From the NCBI GenBank assembly GCA_029891385.1, contig CM057224.1:7812001-7876000 (forward strand): a stretch of DNA of 64,000 bases, read 5' to 3'. The notes beneath the pieces were generated by a model. That model saw nothing but the letters and a program-made list of their open reading frames with translations. It was not told the origin of the DNA and did not search any database. The DNA is from Erythroxylum novogranatense (lineage: Eukaryota; Streptophyta; Magnoliopsida; Malpighiales; Erythroxylaceae). Positions within the stretch are counted from its first letter, which is position 1; every line of letters starts with the position of its first letter. Positions 11,449 to 22,848 of this stretch are shown one piece after another. A program made the translations under genes and the position numbers.

Positions 11449-11945
11449 TTAGTCCTTGCATAATAAGCTTGATTATTTACTAAGTAAATGGCATATTTAC
11501 TACCATAATTTATTCAATCTCCACTTTGATCTATGCCCACCTTATTCACTAGTCTTGTAGTTCATAATACTTTTTTAGTAGCCTCAACCACTACTATGTG
11601 CTTTGCTTCAATTGTAGACAACACAATCATAGACTCAAATTCATTTCTAATGAATAGGTCCTCAAAAAATATTAAAGACATGCCCCATAGTAGACCTCTT
11701 ATTATCCAAATATCCAATATAGTTTACATCCATGTATCCCATAACCAAATGATCACTTTACTTATTATAAAACACAATCTCATGCTTTGATGTATCGCTC
11801 AAGTACCTAAATATCTACTAGGCTACTCCTTAATATTATCTTATAAGTGTCAATATGTACTTACTAATATCACTAATAATATGAACCAAATAGACCCTAT
11901 ATAAACCATTACATATATTAAACATCCAACTACACTAAGATATAA
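11275..11945 (-). pseudogene. Copia D: reversed RT/RNase H fragment
   Basis: Read on the minus strand, pieces match the C-terminal end of a Copia polyprotein in order: a VGCLIYVMVYIGSI-like block near 11930, DTSKHEIVFYNK, then MGYMDVNYIGYLDNKRSTMG (the RNase H block of the form GYxDxDYAGDxDxRRSTTG), a degenerate STEAE block near 11610, and VHTLENATDILTNLVTIGKF near 11330. Frameshifts and stops are frequent. A TA microsatellite (11412-11446) sits inside. Confidence 0.7.
11412..11446. repeat. TA microsatellite
   Basis: About 17 consecutive AT dinucleotides inside the Copia D remnant. Confidence 0.95.
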
Positions 11946-13337
11946 TACCCTTGATTTGCATGAAACAAGCCAATCAGTTCATTATAAATTTTTGACATAA
12001 TTAATTAAATGTATTATTTATCTTTATGTATTTTATTAATCATTTTTATGTTTTAATGCTAAGGGTAAAATTCTAGAATAATCATCATACAATTGAAATT
12101 ATCATGAGATCATAATTATAATAATCGATTTGCATTTACATGTTATTCCTATTTTGTTCCTAGTTATTATTAGGATAAGATGTTAATGAAACAATAAAAC
12201 TAGAACATGTTTTGTTCTTTCTTATAAAGAATAATTGATCTCATAAATTAAATAATGTAGATACTTAAATAAATGTGTCAATATTTATTAGATAATAAGT
12301 TCGATGAACTAAGTTGTTTATGAGGACCTTAAATGAAATCTTACTTATGTATATATATATATTCTCATTATGATGTTTGTATAAGTGATTTTTAGACTTT
12401 GTATTATCAAAGTGTCTCATATGGGAATTACTATGGTTATACAATATTTAATTAAAAATTAAAGATAAATTAAAAATTTTAATTTATATAAATTTAATGA
12501 TAAATTAAAATTATAATTTATAGTCATTACCAACCTAATAAGAATCTATTAAGTCACAACTCACATATAAAGAACAATTTAAAAGAAAATCAATTTAAAT
12601 TAAAGTTAGAATTAATTGTTAAGTTTAGGAAACTTTGAGATACAAAACATTTAGTTTTATTAAAATTAGATTGTTATTATAATTACAGTTAGACATTAAT
12701 TTTAAGTAGTAAGTTTAATTTTAATAAGAAAGAAATCCTTGTGTCTTTTATTATAAATAGAAAATGCATAAAGGAGCTAATACTCCAATCTCTTTCCTCT
12801 CAAAAGTTAAGTTCTTTTTCCTGCATTATAGATGCTTATAACGAGTGGATATATGGATAACTTGTGATTAATAATTGAAGAAAAATTATGTAGGAATACA
12901 AATTAGGTACATTATAACCCTCTTATTAATGATTAATATCTTCCAAATTATTTAATTAAAGAGATCAAATCAACAAATTGTAAAATTTATTTTTTTACTG
13001 CGTCTATGATTCTATGACGATTAGTTTCTTAACAATGGTTTCAAAACCTCCTTCAGTTGTTTAACAAAATCTGTTTTAGTTGTTTAACTTGATTAAAGTT
13101 ACTTGTTTTTATTGATTTCATTTTAAGTTTATAATTTTTTTAATGAATTTTCCTAATATTGATTAGGGTATAATAGGTATTGTGCTTATTTATTGAAACT
13201 CAAACATGCCTCCCACTTATATTAATTGCTTTTGGAAAACACAATGTGTATGTACCCAGAGCTTTAGGAATTTGGAAAGACTTGGTTCTAAGAAAAATTA
13301 TGTTTTGGATTAATTTTTCTTGGAGATTTGTTGAAGC
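11946..13337. other. AT-rich interval without a recognised gene
   Basis: No supported ORF, tRNA or transposon structure. It is very AT-rich with short TA runs (for example 12350-12362). Confidence 0.5.
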
Positions 13338-13592
13338 ATGTGTGTAAGCGATCTAGAAGGGGGTTGAATAGATCTTTAAATCTTTTCGTAAAATTCTACA
13401 ATAAAATCAGAAGTTAATTCACACAATAGTAATTTAAACAAATGTAAATGCAAGGAGTAGGGAAGAAGAGCAAACACTATTTTTATAGAGGTTCGGTGCT
13501 AAGACCTACGTCCTCTACCTAAGCTCCCATTTAGGATTTTGCAAACCACTTTATTACACACTTTGTAGTTCAGTGTGAACTCTTACAATATC

Positions 13593-13790
13593 GCTTAATT
13601 TCTGGCTCAAGCTACCTTTACACTTGATTTGTCTTCCGGAACAAATCCTACCAACACCACTTGATTTCCGGCACAAGCTACCTTTACACTTGATTTGTCT
13701 TCCGGCACAAATCCTACCAACACCACTTGATTTTCGGCTCAAGCTACCTTTACACTTGATTTGTCTTCCGGCACAAATCTTACTTCACAA
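13593..13790. repeat. 66-bp tandem repeat, three copies
   Basis: The block CAAGCTACCTTTACACTTGA recurs at 13608, 13674 and 13740, exactly 66 bases apart, with only a few substitutions between copies. The reading frame across it (Ser/Gly/Arg-rich) is a product of the repeat. Confidence 0.9.
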
Positions 13791-14092
13791 GTGACTTTTC
13801 AGTAGTCACTTAAATTGTAAGAGAAATAATATAAAGATTGAAGAACAAAGCTCAATACAATGGTATAACAAGATAAGAACAATAATGAGCAATTTTGGAG
13901 CAATAGAAGAGTATTTTCACTTGTAGAACATCCGTCCACTCTTCATCAATCATCCACTCTTTATACTTGAAAAAAATAGCTGTTAGAAGTCATTCTAGCC
14001 GTTGTATAATTGATATGATCGTTCCTTAATATCCTCCTTTCCATTTGTAGCTAATTGAATCGTTGGAATTAATTTGTTGTACCCATAAGTCG

Positions 14093-14332
14093 ACTTGTCG
14101 AGTGTATAAGTCGACTTGTGTGAACGACTTACGTAAAATTTCATCTCCGCTCTTCAATAAGTTGACTTATGCTGTGTCAGTCGACTTGTGTCCTTCGATA
14201 AGTCGACTTATGGACTATTAGTCGACTTGTGTTGACAGATCTTCATATATTAGTCGACTTATGATGTTCTAGTCAACTTATGTTGTTCTCACTTGATATA
14301 TAAGTCGACTTATGATGTGCTAGTCGACTTAT
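14093..14332. repeat. Array of AAGTCGACTT palindromes
   Basis: The self-complementary core GTCGACTT, mostly as AAGTCGACTT or TAGTCGACTT, occurs about eight times in 240 bases (near 14096, 14108, 14179, 14200, 14219, 14251, 14301, 14321). Two one-base variants (GTTGACTT, GTCAACTT) also occur. Spacing is irregular, so these look like clustered binding sites rather than a simple tandem repeat. Confidence 0.85.
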
Positions 14333-15223
14333 GTTGGCTTCAACGATTATATTGTATGAAATCTTGATCTTTAATTGTTGGGATACATATCTTTGAAGTT
14401 CCTTATCCATAATCTTCATCCTTGAATATCTCTTGTACATTTAAGGTAATTTCCATCTTGATTCCACAATGATTAATCTCTATCCCATCAAGATTAATGC
14501 TATCTTGATTTGCACAATTCTTTTATTGAATATCAATCCCAAAATACCTGAAACAATTTCTTAACTAATTATATACATTTTATTATTATCAAAACATAAG
14601 TTGGATTTAATTTGTCAACCACCATTAGTCCAACAATGTGTGTTTGGATGATTATGCTTTGACTCTGGATTGTGAGTGTTTGTGGGTTCATTTTTGTCTC
14701 TTGTTATAACCCTTCACTATTAACGATGTTTGTCGCTAGCAAAAAAGTAAGCTCACGTTGCATTTGGTTACTATCTCTAATATGCAGAGACAGAACGAGA
14801 TGGAACATAATAAAAATTGTAGACAGTGAGGTGTTTGGTTGTGATAGATATAACAAAAAAAAACTGTTTCCGTTTCGAGGACAGAAATGTGTTTGATTGC
14901 AGTGGACAGAACATAAAAACAGTATCAATGACGAAAATGCCCATGCAGTATAATATGATTGAAAATATATAATTCATTGATTATTTAAAACGAATGATTT
15001 GTATTAGTAAAAAGTTAACAAATAATAATAATAATAATAACAACAATAATAATAATAATACAAAATTAATTTTGTATTATAATAATAATAATAATAAAAA
15101 AAATGATAGAAGAAGAAGAGGAAGAAAATTAATAATAATAAGGAATTTAATAATCACAATCATAATAAGAAAATTAATTATGAATAATAATGATAATAAA
15201 AATAATAAGAAAATTAAATTTGG

Positions 15224-15362
<139 letters not shown>

Positions 15363-15363
15363 A

Positions 15364-15800
15364 GTTTAACAATATAATTAAGAATAAAAAATTGTTTATA
15401 TGGAGGGAGGTGTATTTTTGACATTTCCTTATGTGTTTTATTTTTGTCATTAGGATAAGAAATCTTGTACCACAGTCTTAGAAGGAACAAAAAATTTGAT
15501 GATGATGATGATATAATTAAGAATAAAAAATTGCTTATGTGGAGGGAGGGGTATTTCTGACATTTCCTTATGCGTTTTATTTTTATCCTTGTGATAAGAA
15601 ATCTTGTACCACAGTCTTGGAAGGAACAAAAAATTTGATGATGATGGTGATGATAATGATGAGTTTAATAATATAATTAAGAATAAAAAAATTATTTATA
15701 TAGAGGGAGGGGTATTTCTGACATTTCCTTATGTATTTTATTTTTGTCCTTGGGACAAGAAATCATGTACCACAGTCTTGGAACGAACAAAAAATTTATG
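15364..15800. repeat. Tandem triplication of a ~140-160 bp unit with GAT repeats
   Basis: The block beginning ATAATTAAGAATAAAAAATT, running through TGACATTTCCTTATG and ending ACCACAGTCTTGGAAG AACAAAAAATTT, occurs three times, starting near 15374, 15513 and 15673. The spacing differs (139 and 160 bases) because a GAT microsatellite of variable length separates the copies. Confidence 0.85.
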
Positions 15801-16073
15801 TCCATGTGCCCTAAAGACGGAATAAAAATGGGTGAGGATATCGAGCAAAGACTACGAGGCACAAAACTTTTGTGTCTTTGTCATCTGTCCTCATCCATGA
15901 GGACAGCAACCAAACGTCCCGTAATGGCGGTAATCACCACTGACAAGGGTAGAACAAATCTCCACTAAGAAATTAGTTGCAATGAAGAAGATGTTAAGAT
16001 GGAGGAGAAGCATCAGTGGTAGAAGGAGATGATAGAGACAAAACTAGAAATAGTTGGATGAGGCAACAACATA

Positions 16074-16140
16074 TAGGGATGGCAACAGGGCAGGGCTATG
16101 GAAGAAGGAAGCTCGGGCCAGGCTCATGGCCCGACCAGCC
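16074..16140. mobile_element. hAT-type terminal sequence
   Basis: ATAGGGATGGCAACAGGGCAGGGC resembles the TAGGGATGGCAA ends of many plant hAT elements. It may be the 3' end of the element whose transposase remnant lies at 17740-18240. No matching right end was found before copia B begins at 18404. Confidence 0.45.
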
Positions 16141-16199
16141 TGAAAAATTTAATAAATTGTCTTTATATTTTTATTTTAACAACATTTTAAAATTGTAAT

Positions 16200-16900
16200 T
16201 ACATTTGTTTAAATTCTTAAATTATTTTATTAAAATTATAATACATTTCGTAAATGCTTTTGATAATTTGATCAGTTTTTAAAAATTATTATGCTTATTA
16301 AATAAGTTATAAACATAGACAAATACATAAATGTTTTTATAAACATATACATATATGACTGAATTCTTAAATTATTGTTAATCCTAAAATCATTTTCAAA
16401 ATAATATAAAAGTAATTGAGTTATAAAACATATATTGATATAGGTATTATATTAAAAATCTATGATTTTATTAAAACTATAATATAATTCATAAATACTT
16501 TTGATAATTTGATAAGTTTTTATAAATGATTATGTTTATTAAATAAGTTATAAACATATACAAATATTAATTATATGATTGAATTCTTAAATTATTGTTG
16601 ATCCTAAATATCATTTTCAAACGAATATAAAAGTAATTGAGTTATTAAAAAAATAGCTATTATATTGAAAATAACTATTATTTTATTAAAACTATAATTC
16701 TTTTAGAAACACTTTTATACTTTGATAAGTTTTATAAATTATTATGTTTATTAAATAAGTTATAAACATATACAAATACGTATATGTTTTTATAAACATA
16801 TGCATATATGATTCAATTCTTAAATTATTGTTAATCGTAAATATCATTTTCAAAAGAATATAAAAGTAATTGAGTTATAAAAGATATATTGATATAATAT
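16200..16900. repeat. Satellite-like tandem repeat of ~220-235 bp, about three copies
   Basis: The block AATTCTTAAATTATTGTTAAT followed by ATCATTTTCAAA and AAAAGTAATTGAGTTAT occurs near 16362, 16582 and 16815. Each is followed by a TTTTGATAATTTGATAAGTTTT and TTAAATAAGTTATAAACATA section. A partial fourth copy starts near 16213. It lies in the presumed 3' part of the hAT element. Confidence 0.8.
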
Positions 16901-17739
16901 GTAGCTTTGACATATTTAAAGGGATTACCATTATCATTATAATATGTAGCTATGACAATATTGTTAGAATTATTCCTTATAAACAATCTGAATTTAATTT
17001 CAATTTTGTAATTTTATTATAACAATTAATTATAATGAAAATGTTACAAAATATAAATTTAAAAGTGCTAAAGTTGAATTAATTAATTTGAATTTGGTTA
17101 AACATATGATTATATAAATAAATAATTAATTAGGAATTTTAATTCAATTGATTAAGAATTTTAATTCAATTGATAGGAAAATTCATTGTGTTAATTATAC
17201 TTAAGAATTTCAATTCAATTAATTACAAATTTCAATTTTACTTAAATAATTTATTACTTATTAAAAAGAGAAATTGTAAAACCAAATTCATTAACTATAG
17301 TAATCATTACTATTCACAAATGATTATCCAAATCATTTTATAATAAATGATACAAGTTACAAAAATTAGGATAATATGATGAACATATAATGGACAGTCG
17401 GACAGACGAGACAAAGCTTGGACAGTGGCTACTAGAGACTAGAGTGAGAGAGCAGCTAATCATTGTACTTGTTGCTAGGATTGTTAACAGTTTGGATCAA
17501 ATCATCTATATGTACAAACATTATATTCAGTAATGTAATATTAAAATTAAAAGAATATTTAGGGCATTGTAATATTTAATAAATAGTTAAATATACCTTC
17601 ATCTTCATATATTTTATCAAAATAATGTGCAATCGATCGGTTAATATTCACATCCTCTGCATTAATACTTGTGCTTTTATTAACAAAAAAAATAAAAACA
17701 AAATATTTGGTAAGATAATTTAAAATTGATATATTAACA
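16901..17739. other. AT-rich interval, no gene recognised
   Basis: Lies between the tandem repeat and the hAT dimerisation domain. It is probably the 3' non-coding part of the hAT element. A short stretch at 17385-17470 is less AT-rich but encodes nothing recognisable. Confidence 0.4.
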
Positions 17740-18240
17740 AAGAATTTACTATCAATATCTTCATCATTCAACCAATTTTGGGCACCCATAAGGGCTTTCA
17801 TAGTATGAGGATTAAGTCGAGCATGATATGGAGAAATAACCCGACCACTAGTATTAAAGGTAGATTTTGAAGCAACGGTGGATGCTGGATTAGCCAACGA
17901 GTCTCGTAGGATCACTTGCATGATCGGAAAAGCATTTCTAGACTTCTTCCACCATGATAATTTATAAAACTGCTCACCCTCAGTTTTTGGCACAATTGAT
18001 TCGGTTAAATATCTATCTAACTCCATCATATTATAAAAAATTCTAGCCCTTTTCTCTTTCAATTTTTTTAAGAGAATGTGACAATGTTGGATTAGAAAAT
18101 GAAATAGAACCCAAAATCGAACCCAAAACTAAACTACCTGCATTACTAAGATCCACAGTCTGACTTTTCTACAATTTGAGTTGATAATCATTAAAAAATT
18201 AATACCATAATTGTTTAATGCTATCTACATACTTTTGAGC
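17740..18240 (-). pseudogene. hAT transposase, C-terminal (dimerisation) part
   Basis: On the minus strand a frame from 18062 encodes LDRYLTESIVPKTEGEQFYK, LSWWKKSRNAFPIMQVILRD and then STVASKSTFNTSGRVISPYH followed by MKALMGAQNWL. This is the characteristic hAT C-terminal dimerisation domain (ELxxYL ... WWK ... P ... SxFSxxGR). Upstream, between 18066 and 18240, a different frame holds AQKYVDSIKQLWY and further hAT-like sequence broken by two stops, so there is at least one frameshift near 18062. The N-terminal BED finger and catalytic domain are missing. Confidence 0.8.
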
Positions 18241-18403
18241 TCGATCACATTACAATTTAGTATAAATAAATTCAACCCCGTCCATCTTGTACCTGCAATA
18301 GCTATTCAATATCTCAAATCCTTCAAGATCTTCCCATATCACAAATCTCTCAAAATTTGTTATAGCTGTCAACACATTCAAATGTATTTGAATTAGTCTT
18401 AGT

Positions 18404-18517
18404 TGTTACAAGACCTGGAGTTAAGATTTTAGGAATTAGTTTTTCCTTGTAAAGCTATATAAACTAACGATATATACATAATCAACTGTACCTTTTTCCT
18501 ACATCCAAAACTCTGTA
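18404..18517 (+). repeat. Copia B 5' LTR
   Basis: Starts TGTTACAAGACC. The right end is placed just before the primer binding site and is uncertain by a few bases. A TATA-like CTATATAAAC lies near 18453. Confidence 0.55.
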
Positions 18518-18518
18518 A

Positions 18519-18530
18519 TGGTATCAGAGC
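18519..18530 (+). other. Copia B primer binding site
   Basis: TGGTATCAGAGC, a perfect match to the plant initiator-Met tRNA primer site. Confidence 0.9.
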
Positions 18531-18699
18531 TCTTTCTATTTAGGTGATCCTATCATAGTTTCCTCCTTCTTTGAACACTTTTGTCTCTCCTCTCACCCTT
18601 GTTGTCCTTTTTTTTTCACCACCATAAACACCTCATCCAACAATATTAGTGAAAACACAATCCATAACACCAATGACCCACACAGGAAATTAATAAGCA

Positions 18700-19480
18700 T
18701 CAATGTTGCAGTTCAAACTCCCTTAAAACTCATCTCATCCAACTATATCTTATGGAAGCTTCAATTTCATCCTCTATTTATATGATATGATCTTTTAGGT
18801 TATGTTGATGGCTCCAAACCTTGTCATAAGAAAACAGTAACAGTACTTAGAGTCGCTACATCAAATCAAGATTACATCTTGTGGACAAGACAGGATCAGC
18901 TAATCCTTAATGCCATCATTGGCTCTATCTCACCACAAATCATTCCATTTATAGCCACTGCAAAAACCTCTAAAGAAGCATGGGCCACTCTGGCTAACAT
19001 TTATACCAAACCCTCATCAAACATATCAGGACTCAGCTCAAAAATATCAACAAAAGTACCATGTTCTTCATAGAATTTCTACAAATAATAAAAATCATAA
19101 ATGATGAATTGGCTATCCTTGGTACACCATTATTTGAAGAAGATCTCACTGATAAGATTCTTGATGCCCTTGACGAAGATTATAAAGAATTAGTTTGTGC
19201 AGGTCATAAAAATGAAACATTCTTCATTTTGAAGCTTCTAGTGTCAACAGTAAAATAGAACTATCCCACTTTCCAGCCTCTACAAACTATATCAGTCGAA
19301 ACTTCAATGGAAAAAGAAACAACTCTACTCCTTTCACCTAGTCAAATAGCCAAAACTTAAATAATTCAACTTGGCGTAACAACAATTAGAACCATAATTC
19401 TAACCAGAATCCACATCCTTACCAAGGCTATTGTCAGATGTGCAGAATCCAAGGTCATACAGCTAGAAATTGTTCCTTAT
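18700..19480 (+). pseudogene. Copia B gag remnant
   Basis: Begins around NVAVQTPLKLISSNYILWK and continues LLGYVDGSKPC, then DYILWTRQDQLILNAIIGSI and TSKEAWATLANIY, all typical of Copia gag. A stop near 18778 and a frameshift near 19060 split it. The zinc knuckle is intact at 19432-19473 (C-Q-M-C-x4-H-x4-C). Confidence 0.75.
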
Positions 19481-19559
19481 ACTAAGTTATTCCAATTAAA
19501 AATGGCAATTCAACCACAAGTTTCACATTTTCATCTCAACCCCAAGCCAACTGTGCTAC

Positions 19560-20684
19560 AATAAACAAAAAGTGGGTAATGGGTAGTGCTGCAACTCATC
19601 ATGTCACTTCTGACTTAAACAACTTATTAAGCCTCTGATGACATTTTGATTGGAGATGGCGTAAGTCTTCCCATAACACACACTGGTTCCACTTCTTTAA
19701 ATACCTCCAATTTCAAGTTTGCATTAGATAATGTTCTTTGTGTACCAAGCATGAAATACAATCTAGTTTTGATCTATCAATTTTGCAATTCCAACAATGT
19801 TTCCATTGAATTCTTACCTTCTTATTTTCTTGTGAACGACCTCCACACAGGGACATTACATTTAAAGGGTAAAACTAAGGATGGAGTTTATGAGTGGCCA
19901 AATACTTCACCCATACTTGCCTTCTCCACAGTCAAAGCCACATCATCTAAGTGACACTCAAGATTAGGTCACCCTACTTTTTCAATTCTTTATCACATTG
20001 TGGCATCACATAACTTAGAATTATCATCATCCATTGGGTCATCTTGTAATGCCCATTGTTGCGATAAAAGTCATAAATTATCCTTTTCCAAATCATCTCT
20101 TATTTCTCATAGTCCACTTGAAATCATTTTCATAGATGTATGGATCACTTCCTATGATGGATTTAAGTATTATGTCATATTTGTTGATCATTACACTGCT
20201 TTAAGTATTATGTCATATTTGTTGATCATTACACTAAGTATATCTAGTTCTATCCTATAAAACAAAAATCAGAATTCAAAGATATATTCATAAGATTTAA
20301 AGCGATAGTCAAAAAACTCTTTAATCTTCACATCAAAACCTTATGTTCTATCAATGGAGGTGAATTCCTTGCCCTGTCACAATTCTTAGCCTTAAATGGC
20401 ATTTCTCATCTTACAACTCTGCCTTATACACTAGAACACATCGGTTTTGCTGAAAGAAGACATCTCCACATTGTTCAAATAGGTTTAACCTTGTTAACTC
20501 ATACAACAATTTGTACCATACACTGACCATAAGCTTTTACCATTGCTTTCTATTTAATTAACAGAATGCCTACACCAACTTTAGATCTTCTTTCACAATA
20601 CGAGAAAATTTTTGGTACAGCATCAAATTATACTAAACTTAAATATTTGGGTGTCTCTGCTACCCTTGGTTTTGTCTCTGTACT
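19560..20684 (+). pseudogene. Copia B protease and integrase remnant
   Basis: The protease motif reads KWVMGSAATHHVTSD (active-site codons 19582-19590), that is G-S-A instead of D-S/T-G: the catalytic Asp is lost. Further on are NVLCVPSMKYNLV, the pre-integrase block RLGHPTFSILYHIV preceded by a TGA at the conserved Trp, and the integrase start PLEIIFIDVWITSYDGFKYY. A ~41-bp direct duplication (around TTTAAGTATTATGTCATATT) follows at about 20162-20237. Later pieces include GEFLALSQFLALNGI and YTKLKYLG. Confidence 0.75.
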
Positions 20685-21715
20685 TGTGAATGTTTGGAAA
20701 TGCATAATGCATTGTGATTATGTTATACCTTGAAAAAGGTTATAACATTTTGAGTTAGATGAAAAGAAGAAAAGGCATGAAAGTATGAGCATATGATTGA
20801 ATTGAGCATAAATTGGCTGTGATTGGGCAAGAGAGGAACTCATTTCATTAGTCACATGCACGTTAACCCATAGCCTTCTCTTGATTGCCCACTTGAGGCT
20901 ACGAGATCCTAATAATTCAGACTTGTTTTGTTTATGGTATAAACTTCGGTTTCTCCATTTTGTTCCATGAAACTCTCGAGCCATCTGTTTGTGCATTGCA
21001 TCTTTAAATTGTCGAGCATGGTGCATAGTTGACTATTATGTTTAATGGCTGAAGTCTATGCTGTGTGTTATAAGTTTAAGTTTAATTGTTCAAATGCTTA
21101 AATTTCTAGAATAAAGTGAGAATGCTCGAATTGCTAGATATACATATGCTTGAATATGTGGTCAATTGCCAATGGCTATAAATATATTAGTCACTGAGTT
21201 GTGTAGCTCACCCCACTATTCTCTCCTCGGGTATAGAATGAGAAGGTTAGCAATCCTTGTAAGGCATAAGAAACTCCAAGATATTAGAAACTTATGTAAC
21301 TAAATTAGTTCGATCACTTTTGGATAGTTTTATAAGCATATTAAACATTGAGCATCCTATGTATGTTGTATTTTGAGTTAAACCTTTGATTATAATGTTA
21401 ATAGGTAATTAAAGTTATGTATGAGCTTTATTTGATTTAGAAATGGATTAAGAAGTTTCCAAAGTTTCCATCGTGTATGTGCATCATTCTCTTGTAGTTG
21501 TACATTCCATACTTCAAGTCTTTCATAGGTGTAGAAATTGTGTGCGGACTTCAGGAGAAAAACTGGACTAATTTAGTCTAACTTAGTCAAAGTTGCCTCT
21601 GGAAAGTTGTAGTTTATCTTTCTAACTTTCCAACAATATATAGTATGAAATTTTTGGACATCGGATTCGAAAGTTATGGTCCTTATAAATGGAGATGCTC
21701 AGGAGTATAGATTGT

Positions 21716-21882
21716 ATCGTCTAGTGATGACGTATCATCTGGTGATGACATGTCATCTAGTGATGACGTATCGTCTACTGATGACATATCACCTAGTGAT
21801 GACGTATCCTTTGGTGATGACGTACCATCTGGTGATGACGTGTCGTTTGGTGATGACGTATCGTCTGGTGATGACGTGTATC
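21716..21882. repeat. 18-bp tandem repeat, nine copies, with TGACGT motifs
   Basis: TGATGAC starts at 21725, 21743, 21761, 21779, 21797, 21815, 21833, 21851 and 21869, exactly 18 bases apart. Seven of the nine contain TGACGT and two contain TGACAT. Since 18 is divisible by three, open frames run through it on both strands, but the encoded MTYHLV-type repeats have no other support. Confidence 0.95.
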
Positions 21883-21904
21883 TTCTGTACACTATTTATC
21901 TTAC

Positions 21905-22775
21905 ATCTTCTGATCAAATTTTGGCCTAATAGATGATAGAATTTGTCTTCAAGGTTTCACAAAAGTTGTAGATCTTAAAGTCCTCTTTCAAACCATCTAA
22001 AGAACACCTTAATTCTATATCTCTAGAGAAAATTATGACAAATTTTCCAATTCTTCTAACCCTTCATGTGGTTTCATCTGATCCTATACTCTGGTCCAAT
22101 TTTGGCCTTGCAGATGATAAAATTTGTCTTTAAGGTCTTTATAAAAGTTGTAGATCGTGAAGTTTTCTTTTAAACCATATAAAGAACATCTTAATATGAT
22201 ATTTCTATAGAAAGTTATGATAATTTTTCCAATTCATCTGACCCTTCATTTGGTTTCATCTAATCTTATCTTCTGGTCCAATGTTGACCCTGTAAATTAT
22301 AGAATCTGTCTTTAAGGTCTTCATGAAAGTTATAGTTATTGAAGTCCTCTTTCTAATCATCTAAAGAACACCTTAATCTGACATCTCTAGAGAAAGTTAT
22401 TACAATTGTTCCAATTCATTTGATCCTTTATCTGATTTTTTTTTATCCTATCATCTTTTAACCCTGTTTATGATAGAATCTATATTCAAGGTATTCATGA
22501 AAGTTGTACTTCAAGTCCTCTTTCAAAACATCCAAAGAACACCTTAATCAGATATCTCTAGAGAAAGGTATGACAATTTTTTCAATTCGTTTGACCCTTT
22601 GTTTGGTTTCATCTGACCCTATTGTCTAGTCCACATTTGTCTCTCTATATGACAGAATCTATCTTCAAGGTCTTCATGAAAGTTGTAGTTATTGAAGTCC
22701 TCTTTCGAACCATCTAAAGAAAACCTTAGTCCAATATCCATATAGAAAGTTATGTTAATTTTCCCAAAATAGGTT
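21905..22775. repeat. ~180-bp tandem repeat, five copies
   Basis: Five successive units carry, in order, GGTCCAATTTTGGCC, GATAGAATTTGTCTTCAAGG, GAAAGTTGTAG, CTCTTTCAAACCATCTAAAG, AACACCTTAAT and CTCTAGAGAAAGTTATGAC, then AATTCATCTGACCCTTC. They begin near 21905, 22090, 22273, 22455 and 22630. The copies are clearly diverged, so the array is old. Confidence 0.85.
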
Positions 22776-22848
22776 TAATATGGTTGAGGACAAGTACTGT
22801 TTCAGTTCAATGACTCTGAATGCTAGGCTCTGAAAGCGGGGTCCAACA

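Larger units (their letters stand above)
13343..14635 (-). mobile_element. Solo LTR, Sirevirus/Copia-like
   Basis: Bounded by TGTAAGCGATC on the left and TTAGTCCAACA on the right, with ATGTG on both sides (13338-13342 and 14636-14640), a perfect 5-bp target duplication. Length 1293 bp, no internal coding. On the minus strand it starts TGTTGGACTAATGG and near its end has CAACCCCCTTCTAGATCG. A similar pyrimidine-rich 'AACCCCCC TTCTCG' stretch is found near the ends of the Sirevirus LTRs at 54413 and 62905. The palindrome array (14093-14330) also suits Sirevirus LTRs, which are reported to carry repeated palindromes upstream of the promoter (recalled, not checked). Confidence 0.8.
18404..20690 (+). 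mobile_element. Copia B: truncated Copia element with short LTR
   Basis: A ~114-bp 5' LTR (TGTTACAAGACC..., 18404-18517) containing CTATATAAAC, a perfect primer binding site, gag with zinc knuckle, protease, pre-integrase and the first part of integrase. The coding similarity stops near 20684, in the integrase C-terminal block, where Gypsy-like sequence begins. Reverse transcriptase, RNase H and the 3' LTR are absent from the window. Short LTR and gag type fit the Ale/Retrofit lineage (inference). Confidence 0.75.
20691..22848. mobile_element. Gypsy LTR-like non-coding fragment
   Basis: Interrupts or replaces the rest of copia B. It contains a CACTGAGTTGTGTAGCTCACC motif (21193-21213) like that in other Gypsy LTRs of the window, many AAAGTTGTAG / GAAAGTTATG words typical of long plant Gypsy LTRs, and ends in GGGGTCCAACA at 22848. 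The nested solo LTR at 30893-35221 ends the same way. No clear left terminus or target duplication was found, so it may be more than one fragment. Confidence 0.4.

Noticed and set aside
20718..21026. 102-codon minus-strand frame
   Set aside because: Lies in LTR-like non-coding DNA, with no recognisable domain and no splice or promoter context.
21676..21936. Repeat proteins on both strands over the 18-bp array
   Set aside because: A repeat length divisible by three keeps frames open on both strands; no upstream or downstream coding signal.
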